A stretch of DNA of 64,000 nt. Source: Cardinalis cardinalis (taxonomy: Eukaryota; Chordata; Aves; Passeriformes; Cardinalidae). This document shows, one piece after another, positions 61,201-64,000 of the stretch; position 1 is the first letter of the stretch; the number at the start of each line of letters is the position of its first letter. The position numbers were made by a program, and so were the translations under genes. A model generated the notes under the pieces. The model did no database searches. It worked only from the letters and a program-made list of their open reading frames with translations, and had not been told where the DNA came from. The stretch spans positions 9,155,053 to 9,219,052 of the forward strand of contig JACDOX010000008.1 of NCBI GenBank assembly GCA_014549065.1, given 5' to 3'.

Positions 61201-62903
61201 GATTGAATTAGGTCTCCTTTCCCTTGAGTGCTTGAACATAAGCAGAANTAAAGATTTCTGGTTAAGTAAGTGGAAGTTTTGAGATTTTATGTTGAACAAA
61301 AAATATCTCAGGTCTTTTGGTTAGTTCTCTGTCAATAAAAATAATAATAAAAATTCCTTTGACTTGAAAATCAGCATGTCTTATCTCAGATGTACAGTGG
61401 ATTTACTGATCCTCTTGATATACAAAAAGTCTCTTCGAGAAACTCCACAACAATTTCTAGTGTTGACATCTTTTGTCTTTCATGCATAGCATATAACGCA
61501 TGACTACATTGGTGTTGCTAATATGGGATTCAGGAGGGTTGCAGAGTTTTCCTTTCCCTTCTTTCCAAGACAATGAAGTTTCTCCAGTACCATTTAATAA
61601 AAAGGTCCTGAGATCAGGGTGTCCTAAAGGTGTAGGCACTTGAAGTATCAAACCATGCTATTGTAAAACAGTTTTTAAAGGACCTCTCTAAGGTGTTTGA
61701 CGTAGACACTCCAAATATTACGGCAATGTTACTCTTAGTGTTTCTCTTGCCTTGAAAAGCAAGTCTATTAGAAACTGGGATATGGATTAGAGTCTTCATA
61801 GCACTTGCTACAGCTTCTTGTGTCTGTGTACTGACTTTGACCCCTGCAGACATGTGCACATAAGAAGGGTCTGTTTTGTATCTTCAAATAGATTGGATGT
61901 TAAACAAACTCATGATGCAAACAGAGCTTGTTTATTCATGCAGTCTTGGTCTATATTCTGGACTGAGAAGCCTCACTGTGTAGTTCAACAGCTTTTGTGT
62001 TTTGGGGTTCATGTACGTAAAACATGACTTTAAGGCAGGTTTCTTTTCTAAATGACTTGCTCAACTGGCAGAGCCATATGTGAAGTGAACAAAAACAGAG
62101 AAGGATCCAAACTCTCCCATCCTGCTTCAAGCAGAAACTGATACTGTTAAAAGGAGATGGTTCCAAGAGTAACTCTGAAGATTATAGGTCATAAACTCTA
62201 GTAAAATCTTACATGGCAGAAGTGTCAGGGAGAAGAAAGGTTGGTNGTTCCTCATTGGATTCAATTTGACTTCTTGGTACGTTAGGAGGATCAGTATCAG
62301 GGTGGGAATTATAGTGCCCCTTACCTGCCCTCTGTGCTGGAGGAGGATGCATGGAGGGGCAGAAACTATCTGGGATGGATCAGAGGCTACAAATAGTGCC
62401 AAATTTGGGAGCCAGCTTTATTCTCGTCCCCCTCTTTTGCTGTATTTCAGGTGTGTTGGTATTCTTTTTGCAATAACTCATTTGAGTGCCTGAAGGGGTA
62501 GCAATGTTGGATATGTCAGAGTTACTAACTCCTTCGTTTCTCTTCCATGCTTTCTCCTCCTGCAAGGAGCGGAAGGTACTTCATCTTCTGCTGTCTTCGC
62601 TTCTTAGCACTTTTAAGTTTTTTGTTGATTTCTAGCATTGTCGCAAGTTTGTCTTCTGAATATTTATTTCACCCTTTATTTATATATTAAAACTGTAAAT
62701 GAACTGGTAGTGTATGCTATCAAACTTCAGGTTGTACCTGTTATGATGATGTTTTTGTTTAATTTTGATTTTTGGTTTAAAAAAATCTCCAAACCCAACT
62801 AATTTTATGTTACTTTTCCTCCTGTTTTTGTAGGTTTTCATAGAGCTGAATCACATTAAAAAGTGCAATACTGTGCGAGGAGTCTTTGTCCTGGAGGAAT
62901 TTG
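16177..62903 (+). CDS. MADD: MADD gene model: start codon to last exon in window (C-terminus beyond right edge)
   Basis: MADD is a DENN-domain guanine-nucleotide exchange factor for Rab3 and Rab27 that supports synaptic-vesicle traffic. It also binds the TNF receptor 1 tail and links it to MAP-kinase signalling and survival. I joined 32 exons carrying coding sequence by following phase at each junction; the joined frame has no stop and gives about 1,592 residues with both cassette exons. Order: uDENN (exons 2-3), a charged insert (about residues 108-181), core DENN (exons 4-7), dDENN (exons 8-9), a long acidic/serine-rich region (10-25), the death-domain region (26-28), and a PH-like C-terminal region (29-33). 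About 50 residues known from mammals are missing past 64000. All introns are GT-AG except intron 13 (GC-AG). The span includes introns; use the exon entries for coding bases. Confidence 0.95.
16239..18717 (+). other. MADD: MADD intron 2
   Basis: About 2.5 kb of AT-rich intron. The donor is gtaatg and the acceptor cttttgtag. I see no gene, RNA or recognisable repeat in it. Confidence 0.8.
18718..19332 (+). CDS. MADD: MADD exon 3 (residues 21-226): uDENN domain and charged linker
   Basis: The largest coding exon (615 nt). It carries the uDENN signature [14 protein letters not shown] and the following [18 protein letters not shown] and [12 protein letters not shown]. Then comes a charged, Ser/Gly/Glu-rich insert (about residues 108-181) ending in a basic stretch ([13 protein letters not shown]). 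The end returns to the domain with [17 protein letters not shown]. The exon is visibly richer in GC and CpG than its introns and most later exons. One N at about 19228 keeps the frame. Phase 2 at both ends. Confidence 0.96.
19333..21938 (+). other. MADD: MADD intron 3
   Basis: About 2.6 kb. A short open stretch after a possible acceptor at 21372-21373 (frame open to about 21535) is weakly protein-like but has no good donor, so I leave it as intron. No recognisable repeat seen. Confidence 0.75.
21939..22242 (+). CDS. MADD: MADD exon 4 (residues 226-327): core DENN domain
   Basis: It contains [10 protein letters not shown], the helix [15 protein letters not shown], and [20 protein letters not shown], the start of the core DENN fold whose surface contacts the Rab GTPase. 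Acceptor ctgtccag; donor aag|gtaaga. It completes Arg226 and ends in phase 0 after EHK. Confidence 0.96.
22604..22735 (+). CDS. MADD: MADD exon 5 (residues 328-371): core DENN domain
   Basis: Encodes [19 protein letters not shown] and [14 protein letters not shown], the classic core DENN strand-helix pair found in all DENN proteins. 132 nt, phase 0 at both ends. Acceptor ggttgcag; donor cag|gtacat. Confidence 0.97.
22736..23975 (+). other. MADD: MADD intron 5
   Basis: About 1.2 kb of AT-rich intron. I see no gene or recognised repeat. The neighbouring introns 4 (22243-22603) and 6 (24090-24760) are likewise plain. Confidence 0.8.
23976..24089 (+). CDS. MADD: MADD exon 6 (residues 372-409): core DENN domain
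   Basis: Encodes [17 protein letters not shown] then [12 protein letters not shown]. The APTPYIIG and DLD motifs are hallmarks of the core DENN domain. 114 nt, phase 0 at both ends. Acceptor ttctctcag; donor agg|gtaagt. Confidence 0.97.
24761..24841 (+). CDS. MADD: MADD exon 7 (residues 410-436): end of core DENN domain
   Basis: Encodes [17 protein letters not shown] and ends in ELKKHLKQ, as in mammalian MADD. It links the core DENN to the dDENN part. 81 nt, phase 0 at both ends. Acceptor ttaattccag; donor cag|gtaata. Confidence 0.96.
24842..26804 (+). other. MADD: MADD intron 7
   Basis: About 2 kb. It holds one exon-like segment at 25312-25480 (separate entry) and a T/GTT-rich low-complexity patch near 26110-26174. 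Otherwise nothing recognised. Confidence 0.75.
25312..25480 (+). other. Candidate unannotated or poison exon inside MADD intron 7
   Basis: A strong acceptor (ctctttctctttcctcatag) and a consensus donor (caaag|gtaaac) frame 169 nt that stay open for 55 codons in one frame (start phase 1, end phase 2), with text such as [20 protein letters not shown]. Exon 7 ends in phase 0, so splicing it into MADD would use a different frame and hit a TAG after 29 codons. That would be a poison exon. I know no MADD isoform with it and do not recognise the peptide. Confidence 0.3.
26805..26983 (+). CDS. MADD: MADD exon 8 (residues 437-496)
   Basis: Encodes [18 protein letters not shown], then [20 protein letters not shown] and [12 protein letters not shown], which leads into the dDENN part. 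179 nt, begins in phase 0 and ends with two bases of Arg496. Acceptor ttcaatag; donor cag|gtgagg. Confidence 0.96.
27583..27818 (+). CDS. MADD: MADD exon 9 (residues 496-575): dDENN domain
   Basis: Encodes [35 protein letters not shown] and [20 protein letters not shown], the dDENN part of the tripartite module. An N at about 27727 falls in one codon (TPFxDK) without shifting the frame. Acceptor ctttttag; donor aaca|gtaagt, ending after one base of Asn575. Confidence 0.97.
28168..28324 (+). CDS. MADD: MADD exon 10 (residues 575-627)
   Basis: Starts at [20 protein letters not shown], one of the most conserved MADD segments, and ends in the acidic ETDSDATDD. 157 nt. Acceptor ttttgtgcag; donor acag|gttagt, ending after two bases of a Ser codon. 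Confidence 0.97.
28325..29274 (+). other. MADD: MADD intron 10
   Basis: About 950 bp, T-rich, no recognised element. Introns 8 (26984-27582) and 9 (27819-28167) are also plain. Confidence 0.8.
29275..29378 (+). CDS. MADD: MADD exon 11 (residues 627-662)
   Basis: Encodes [20 protein letters not shown] followed by [14 protein letters not shown], matching mammalian MADD. A Ser/Asp-rich, probably disordered and phosphorylatable stretch. Acceptor ctcgcggcag is pyrimidine-poor; donor ccaa|gtgagt. Confidence 0.95.
29966..30132 (+). mobile_element. CR1 LINE 3' end in MADD intron 11
   Basis: Contains gacaaagccctgagcaacctg, then ttggaatggatgacctcc and cctttacaacctaaaatttt, the sense-strand 3' end of avian CR1. 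It ends about 100 bp upstream of exon 12. Strongly 5'-truncated. Confidence 0.8.
30235..30428 (+). CDS. MADD: MADD exon 12 (residues 662-726)
   Basis: Encodes [20 protein letters not shown], then an acidic part and [17 protein letters not shown]. The right border uses a weak donor (cat|gtgtgt). With exon 13 starting at 31064, the joined text IHGVNH/EAADS lines up without gaps with the mammalian IHGANS/EPADS. An alternative donor at 30420 (gga|gtgaat) would also stay in frame. Confidence 0.88.
30429..31063 (+). other. MADD: MADD intron 12
   Basis: About 635 bp. Open frames here (for example 30540-30863) show no family resemblance. A strong pyrimidine-rich acceptor ends at 31012 and may be used instead of 31063; see exon 13. 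Confidence 0.75.
31064..31344 (+). CDS. MADD: MADD exon 13 (residues 727-820), GC donor
   Basis: Encodes [16 protein letters not shown] up to the conserved [15 protein letters not shown] and the acidic [15 protein letters not shown]. The left border is a choice. The acceptor at 31063 fits mammalian MADD without gaps but has a weak pyrimidine tract. The one at 31012 is far stronger and would add 17 in-frame codons (31013-31063). The right donor is AG|GCGAGT, a GC donor; the only nearby GT (31349) would break the frame. Confidence 0.87.
31981..32120 (+). CDS. MADD: MADD exon 14 (residues 820-867)
   Basis: Encodes [20 protein letters not shown] then [20 protein letters not shown] and IMSFA. The Ser/Asp cluster looks phosphorylatable. 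Acceptor ttctttaaag; donor gcaa|gtatgt. Phase 2 to phase 1. Confidence 0.96.
32121..33335 (+). other. MADD: MADD intron 14
   Basis: About 1.2 kb, AT-rich, no gene or recognised repeat. Intron 13 (31345-31980) is likewise plain apart from its GC donor. Confidence 0.8.
33336..33437 (+). CDS. MADD: MADD exon 15 (residues 867-901)
   Basis: Encodes [20 protein letters not shown] and [10 protein letters not shown], as in mammals. 102 nt, phase 1 at both ends. Acceptor cttctgtcatag; donor aaag|gtaata. It can splice to cassette exon 16 or directly to exon 17. Confidence 0.96.
33438..35349 (+). other. MADD: MADD intron 15
   Basis: About 1.9 kb without a gene. A (TG)/(AG) low-complexity stretch lies at 34790-34817. 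Several open frames (for example 34126-34416) are T-rich and unsupported. Confidence 0.8.
35350..35409 (+). CDS. MADD: MADD cassette exon 16 (20 codons, alternative)
   Basis: A 60-nt exon with phase 1 at both ends, so inclusion or skipping keeps the frame. It encodes [16 protein letters not shown], which matches the alternative mammalian MADD segment VFGLNTLMEIVTEAGP. Acceptor ttttgtgtccag with a short tract; donor aag|gtgggt is weak, in keeping with regulated use. Skipping joins exon 15 to 17 through Gly. Confidence 0.9.
35866..35968 (+). CDS. MADD: MADD exon 17 (residues 921-955)
   Basis: Encodes [20 protein letters not shown] then [11 protein letters not shown]. The basic and SP-containing stretch is a likely kinase target. 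Acceptor cctgtttag; donor ccag|gtaata; phase 1 to phase 2. Confidence 0.96.
35969..37001 (+). other. MADD: MADD intron 17
   Basis: About 1 kb with no recognised feature. The 456-bp intron 16 (35410-35865) is also plain. Confidence 0.8.
37002..37188 (+). CDS. MADD: MADD exon 18 (residues 955-1017)
   Basis: Encodes [31 protein letters not shown] and [14 protein letters not shown], ending ARQDVIQDV. Highly conserved in vertebrates. An N at about 37037 leaves one residue uncertain but keeps the frame. Acceptor aaatgtatcag; donor gtg|gtcagt; ends in phase 0. Confidence 0.96.
37354..37504 (+). CDS. MADD: MADD exon 19 (residues 1018-1068)
   Basis: Encodes [40 protein letters not shown] and [10 protein letters not shown]. 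Together with exon 18 it forms a conserved helical segment in the middle of the protein. Intron 18 is only 165 bp. Acceptor ttcattgcag; donor aaag|gtaaga; ends in phase 1. Confidence 0.97.
37505..39920 (+). other. MADD: MADD intron 19
   Basis: About 2.4 kb without a gene. A TATT microsatellite (39867-39892) lies 28 bp upstream of the exon 20 acceptor. Confidence 0.8.
39867..39892. repeat. (TATT)n microsatellite next to exon 20 acceptor
   Basis: About six and a half TATT units sit just upstream of the pyrimidine tract of exon 20. Length changes here could move the branch-point region; that effect is inferred. Confidence 0.9.
39921..40127 (+). CDS. MADD: MADD exon 20 (residues 1068-1137)
   Basis: Encodes [20 protein letters not shown], a Pro-rich stretch ([15 protein letters not shown]) and [16 protein letters not shown]. 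The Pro-rich middle varies from mammals while both ends are conserved. 207 nt, phase 1 at both ends. Acceptor taatttaaag; donor attg|gtgtgt is weak, consistent with the choice between cassette exon 21 and exon 22. Confidence 0.95.
40128..44858 (+). other. MADD: MADD intron 20 before cassette exon 21
   Basis: About 4.7 kb. It contains one CR1 end (42090-42320) and T-rich stretches, including 14 T at 44721-44734. No other gene or RNA recognised. Confidence 0.8.
42090..42320 (+). mobile_element. CR1 LINE 3' end
   Basis: Reads agcactggaacaggttgcct, then gtggtggattctccatc, gacatggtcctg, gattggactagacgatg and the terminal ttctgtgattctgtga, the sense 3' end of avian CR1. 5'-truncated; left limit approximate. 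Confidence 0.85.
44859..44912 (+). CDS. MADD: MADD cassette exon 21 (18 codons, alternative)
   Basis: A 54-nt exon, phase 1 at both ends. It encodes [18 protein letters not shown], nearly identical to the alternative segment of mammalian MADD/IG20 ([18 protein letters not shown]). It lies between ENFIASI and the [11 protein letters not shown] of exon 22. Inclusion changes the junction Gly to Arg. Acceptor catcttgggtag has a good upstream pyrimidine tract; donor acga|gtaagg. Confidence 0.93.
44913..47909 (+). other. MADD: MADD intron 21
   Basis: About 3 kb, AT-rich. It holds a T/C-rich tract near 45065-45105 and a CT repeat at 46741-46759. The 143-codon minus-strand open frame at 45407-45838 has no recognised family. 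No gene called. Confidence 0.75.
47910..48007 (+). CDS. MADD: MADD exon 22 (residues 1155-1187)
   Basis: Encodes [20 protein letters not shown] then [12 protein letters not shown], matching mammalian [15 protein letters not shown]. Acceptor tttgctcag; donor cag|gtcagt. Begins in phase 1 and ends in phase 0. Confidence 0.96.
48347..48430 (+). CDS. MADD: MADD exon 23 (residues 1188-1215)
   Basis: Encodes [20 protein letters not shown] and QDSEVSTV. The second half is conserved in mammals; the first half differs. 84 nt, phase 0 at both ends, so skipping would keep the frame. Acceptor ttgactgcag; donor gtg|gtagga is weak. Confidence 0.94.
48868..49026 (+). CDS. MADD: MADD exon 24 (residues 1216-1268)
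   Basis: Encodes [20 protein letters not shown] then a variable part and [19 protein letters not shown]. Ser/Asp-rich and likely phosphorylated. 159 nt, phase 0 at both ends. Acceptor ttctctacag; donor ttt|gtaagg. Confidence 0.96.
49027..50424 (+). other. MADD: MADD intron 24
   Basis: About 1.4 kb, AT-rich, no gene or recognised repeat. Introns 22 (48008-48346) and 23 (48431-48867) are plain too. Confidence 0.8.
50425..50533 (+). CDS. MADD: MADD exon 25 (residues 1269-1305)
   Basis: Encodes [12 protein letters not shown], then a segment that differs from mammals ([13 protein letters not shown]), and the invariant [11 protein letters not shown]. 109 nt, phase 0 to phase 1. Acceptor tattattttcag; donor ttgg|gtaagc. 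Confidence 0.95.
50534..51515 (+). other. MADD: MADD intron 25
   Basis: About 980 bp with nothing recognised. Confidence 0.8.
51516..51636 (+). CDS. MADD: MADD exon 26 (residues 1305-1345)
   Basis: Encodes [20 protein letters not shown] and [19 protein letters not shown], identical or nearly so to mammalian MADD. It leads into the death-domain region. Acceptor ttgcatag; donor acag|gtaaat; phase 1 to phase 2. Confidence 0.97.
51637..52769 (+). other. MADD: MADD intron 26
   Basis: About 1.1 kb with nothing recognised. Confidence 0.8.
52770..52875 (+). CDS. MADD: MADD exon 27 (residues 1345-1380): death-domain region
   Basis: Encodes [20 protein letters not shown] and [15 protein letters not shown]. 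This is the first half of the region annotated as death domain in mammalian MADD, reported to contact TNF receptor 1. Acceptor cttcttgcag; donor aag|gtgact; ends in phase 0. Confidence 0.97.
52876..53921 (+). other. MADD: MADD intron 27
   Basis: About 1 kb. The part from 53281 to 53900 is less AT-rich than typical introns here and keeps open frames on both strands, but none resembles a known family. Confidence 0.7.
53922..54032 (+). CDS. MADD: MADD exon 28 (residues 1381-1417): death-domain region
   Basis: Encodes [20 protein letters not shown] and [17 protein letters not shown], the second half of the death-domain region. 111 nt, phase 0 at both ends. Acceptor ctgctttctag; donor ctg|gtaagt. 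Confidence 0.97.
54033..54917 (+). other. MADD: MADD intron 28
   Basis: About 885 bp, AT-rich, nothing recognised. Confidence 0.8.
54918..55025 (+). CDS. MADD: MADD exon 29 (residues 1418-1453): start of C-terminal PH-like region
   Basis: Encodes [20 protein letters not shown] then [16 protein letters not shown]. The first strands of the C-terminal PH-like domain lie here. 108 nt, phase 0 at both ends. Acceptor tttttttctag is strong; donor gag|gtagaa is weak. Confidence 0.96.
55026..55115 (+). other. MADD: MADD intron 29: 90 bp and open in frame
   Basis: The shortest intron found. Its length is a multiple of three and it has no stop in the MADD frame, so retention would insert 30 residues (beginning [14 protein letters not shown]) between exons 29 and 30. 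The donor gtagaa is weak; the acceptor gtgctcccag is good. Excision is assumed because joined exons match mammals exactly. Confidence 0.85.
55116..55280 (+). CDS. MADD: MADD exon 30 (residues 1454-1508): PH-like region
   Basis: Encodes [40 protein letters not shown] and [14 protein letters not shown], almost identical to mammals. 165 nt, phase 0 at both ends. Donor aag|gtttgt is weak; reading on would meet a stop at 55377. Confidence 0.97.
55281..56407 (+). other. MADD: MADD intron 30
   Basis: About 1.1 kb, containing a CR1 copy at 55662-55870. Nothing else recognised. Confidence 0.8.
55662..55870 (-). mobile_element. CR1 LINE 3' end with internal deletion
   Basis: Starts with agaattctagaatggcttgg and gttggaggggacatttaaga (reverse complement of the CR1 end). 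It then jumps to gacaaaggtgttaaacagca and actgacacccaaggaacagc, which lie further inside CR1. The join shows lost sequence between the two parts. Confidence 0.75.
56408..56480 (+). CDS. MADD: MADD exon 31 (residues 1509-1533)
   Basis: Encodes [20 protein letters not shown] then SIKP. The N at about 56457 is the third base of an Ala codon (GCN) and is silent. 73 nt, phase 0 to phase 1. Acceptor acatctgttag; donor ccag|gtacaa. Confidence 0.96.
56481..57399 (+). other. MADD: MADD intron 31
   Basis: About 920 bp. Its 3' end is low complexity: a CT-rich repeat (57300-57330) then long T/GTT runs that serve as the pyrimidine tract. Confidence 0.85.
57400..57506 (+). CDS. MADD: MADD exon 32 (residues 1533-1568)
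   Basis: Encodes [20 protein letters not shown] and [16 protein letters not shown], matching mammals. Acceptor acatcacag; donor cag|gtatga. Phase 1 to phase 0. It is followed by the longest intron within the coding region. Confidence 0.97.
57661..57692. repeat. (AT)n microsatellite
   Basis: A short run of AT with CTAT interruptions at its left end, in intron 32. Confidence 0.9.
58279..58320. repeat. (TG)n(GA)n compound microsatellite
   Basis: About eight TG units pass into GA repeats, with one N inside the GA part. Confidence 0.9.
58430..60740. repeat. Possible ancient interspersed repeat block
   Basis: Phrases such as ctcccaaggtcacagcagca near 58475 and the end gaggaaccacaatttcccta near 60695 resemble old repeats I associate with reptile and bird genomes. 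Family and ends are not established. Low confidence, based on memory of similar text only. Confidence 0.25.
62834..62903 (+). CDS. MADD: MADD exon 33 (residues 1569-1592)
   Basis: Encodes [18 protein letters not shown] then VLEEF, the last recognised coding exon in the window. 70 nt, phase 0 to phase 1. Acceptor tttttgtag; donor tttg|gtaatt. In mammals the next residues are PEIKEVV and about 40 more; I searched for that segment up to 64000 and did not find it. Confidence 0.96.
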
Positions 62904-64000
62904 GTAATTACATTATTTTGATATTAGGTCTGTACTCACATGGCAGTAACTCAAATTTCCAGTCTTCAGATTCAGAGTTGCACTGCAGTTTCAAAGATGG
63001 GAGAGAATGTAGAGTGCCTATAAGGAGTTGCCTGGGACATGGGTGACTTAACATAAAAATTTCCGCATTAATTTTTATCATATTAAGATTTCTGATCTAG
63101 GTGCTTTTTATTATTACACAGAGAAAAGGTCCTGAGTCTTTTGAAACAAACAAAAACCAGAAACCAGATGTGGATGTGTGTGAGAATTGTCTTGGTCTGT
63201 TCCTTTTTCATCTGAGAAATCACATTTTTAAAGCAGGATTTAAAGTTGATCTTTCTCGACACACCACGCTTTCATTACAAAGTATTACTGTTAACTGCAA
63301 AGCTTTCTTTTTGCTCTAATGTATTTTAATTTTTATTGAATGGAGAAGAAGCTGTTTTGTCAAGTTGTACTTTATTTATCCTATAGTTGTTATTTTAGAG
63401 AATGACTGGAAAAGTAAAGGTTAAGGAGAACAGAGAGTTCATGCTGTTTTGGTCATTTATTGCTGTTGCATATCTGCCTACACCAGAGTCTGGGCAATAT
63501 TTCAGGTTACTCTTCAGTGTTAGTGTCAGTCACAATATTCTTAATTAGNGTCTGAAAAGTAAAAGTGACTTCAGATGCAGCTCTCTAGAAGGGTGATCCA
63601 CGTACTTCTCCTGAAGCCCAAATTGGTTTATTCTTCCAGCCATCTTTGAGACATTTGTTCAGGTCTTAGGAGTATGTCTGAAACATATAAAAAGGAGCTG
63701 AAATTTAATTCCTTAGTACAGCAGCATGCATACTTTGGCCATTAAACAGAATCTGCATCAGCAGCTCCCATTACCAAGACTGTCATTGTTCTTTGGTACT
63801 GTGAACAGAATGTTCTGGCTGAGGGCTTCTCTCTTGAATTATAGAAGACTATTAACGTGAGATGTCCAAAGTTAATGTCTTTGTACATGAGAATTTATTG
63901 TCTCCTTTGCGTGACACGAAGTTCTAAGTGATAAAACCCTTCTGACTGTTNCGGTTTGCTTGTTGTTTACTGTAAATCTCCCAGGTGTTTCAAATTTGAA
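62904..64000 (+). other. MADD: MADD intron 33, left part
   Basis: About 1.1 kb of AT-rich intron running off the window. No match to the remaining MADD C-terminal coding sequence and no recognised repeat. Confidence 0.75.

Larger units (their letters stand above)
57507..62833 (+). other. MADD: MADD intron 32
   Basis: About 5.3 kb, the longest intron within the coding part of the gene. It holds an AT microsatellite (57661-57692), a TG/GA repeat (58279-58320) and a block at about 58430-60740 that reads like an old interspersed repeat. No gene is called. The remainder is AT-rich and unremarkable. Confidence 0.75.

Noticed and set aside
1..64000. tRNA, rRNA, CRISPR, snoRNA or microRNA genes
   Set aside because: I saw no tRNA cloverleaf, rRNA segment or spaced direct-repeat array. 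Small hairpins cannot be judged by eye at this length, so absence of snoRNA or microRNA is not proven.
62904..64000. Final MADD coding exon in the right end of the window
   Set aside because: No stretch encodes the expected PEIKEVV continuation in phase 1 after an acceptor; the last exon must lie further right.

Overview
The window is eukaryotic, intron-rich genomic DNA from a vertebrate, almost certainly a bird and probably a songbird. It holds several CR1 LINE tails with the avian 3' end, and two endogenous-retrovirus LTRs of a type I know from songbird genomes. The clade call is inference from the repeats. There are no operons, CRISPR arrays, tRNA or rRNA genes. One 455-base assembly gap and many isolated single N positions are present.

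A single gene explains nearly all the coding signal: MADD (MAP-kinase activating death domain protein; also DENN, IG20 or Rab3GEP), on the + strand. I could place 32 exons carrying coding sequence, from the start codon at 16177 to 62903, where the frame leaves the window in the last coding part. All junctions join in frame. The joined model gives about 1,592 residues. Roughly 50 more expected at the C-terminus lie beyond position 64000, against about 1,640-1,650 for the longest mammalian isoforms. Exon numbers assume one non-coding exon 1 in the CpG island.

Layout. 1-409: end of an LTR. 410-1908: nothing recognised. 1909-1983: 23-bp tandem repeat of CCAAT/GC-box-like units running into the gap (1984-2438). 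2439-3000: CpG island, the likely MADD promoter and exon 1. About 3000-16046: long first intron with CR1 and solo-LTR insertions. 16047-16238: exon 2, with three tiny upstream ORFs and the start codon. 18718-28324: exons 3-10, the tripartite DENN module (uDENN, core DENN, dDENN), which acts as guanine-nucleotide exchange factor for Rab3/Rab27. 29275-50533: exons 11-25, the long acidic/serine-rich middle region, with two in-frame cassette exons (35350-35409 and 44859-44912) matching known mammalian alternative exons. 51516-54032: exons 26-28, the region holding the death domain. 54918-62903: exons 29-33, the C-terminal PH-like region.

Points worth attention are a GC-AG intron after exon 13, two in-frame cassette exons, a 90-bp intron 29 that is open in frame, two coding-like segments inside introns that I cannot assign (12871-13030 and 25312-25480), and the minisatellite beside the unsequenced promoter gap. 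I found no evidence of a novel multi-gene system; this is an ordinary, well-conserved neuronal signalling gene with some unusual local details.
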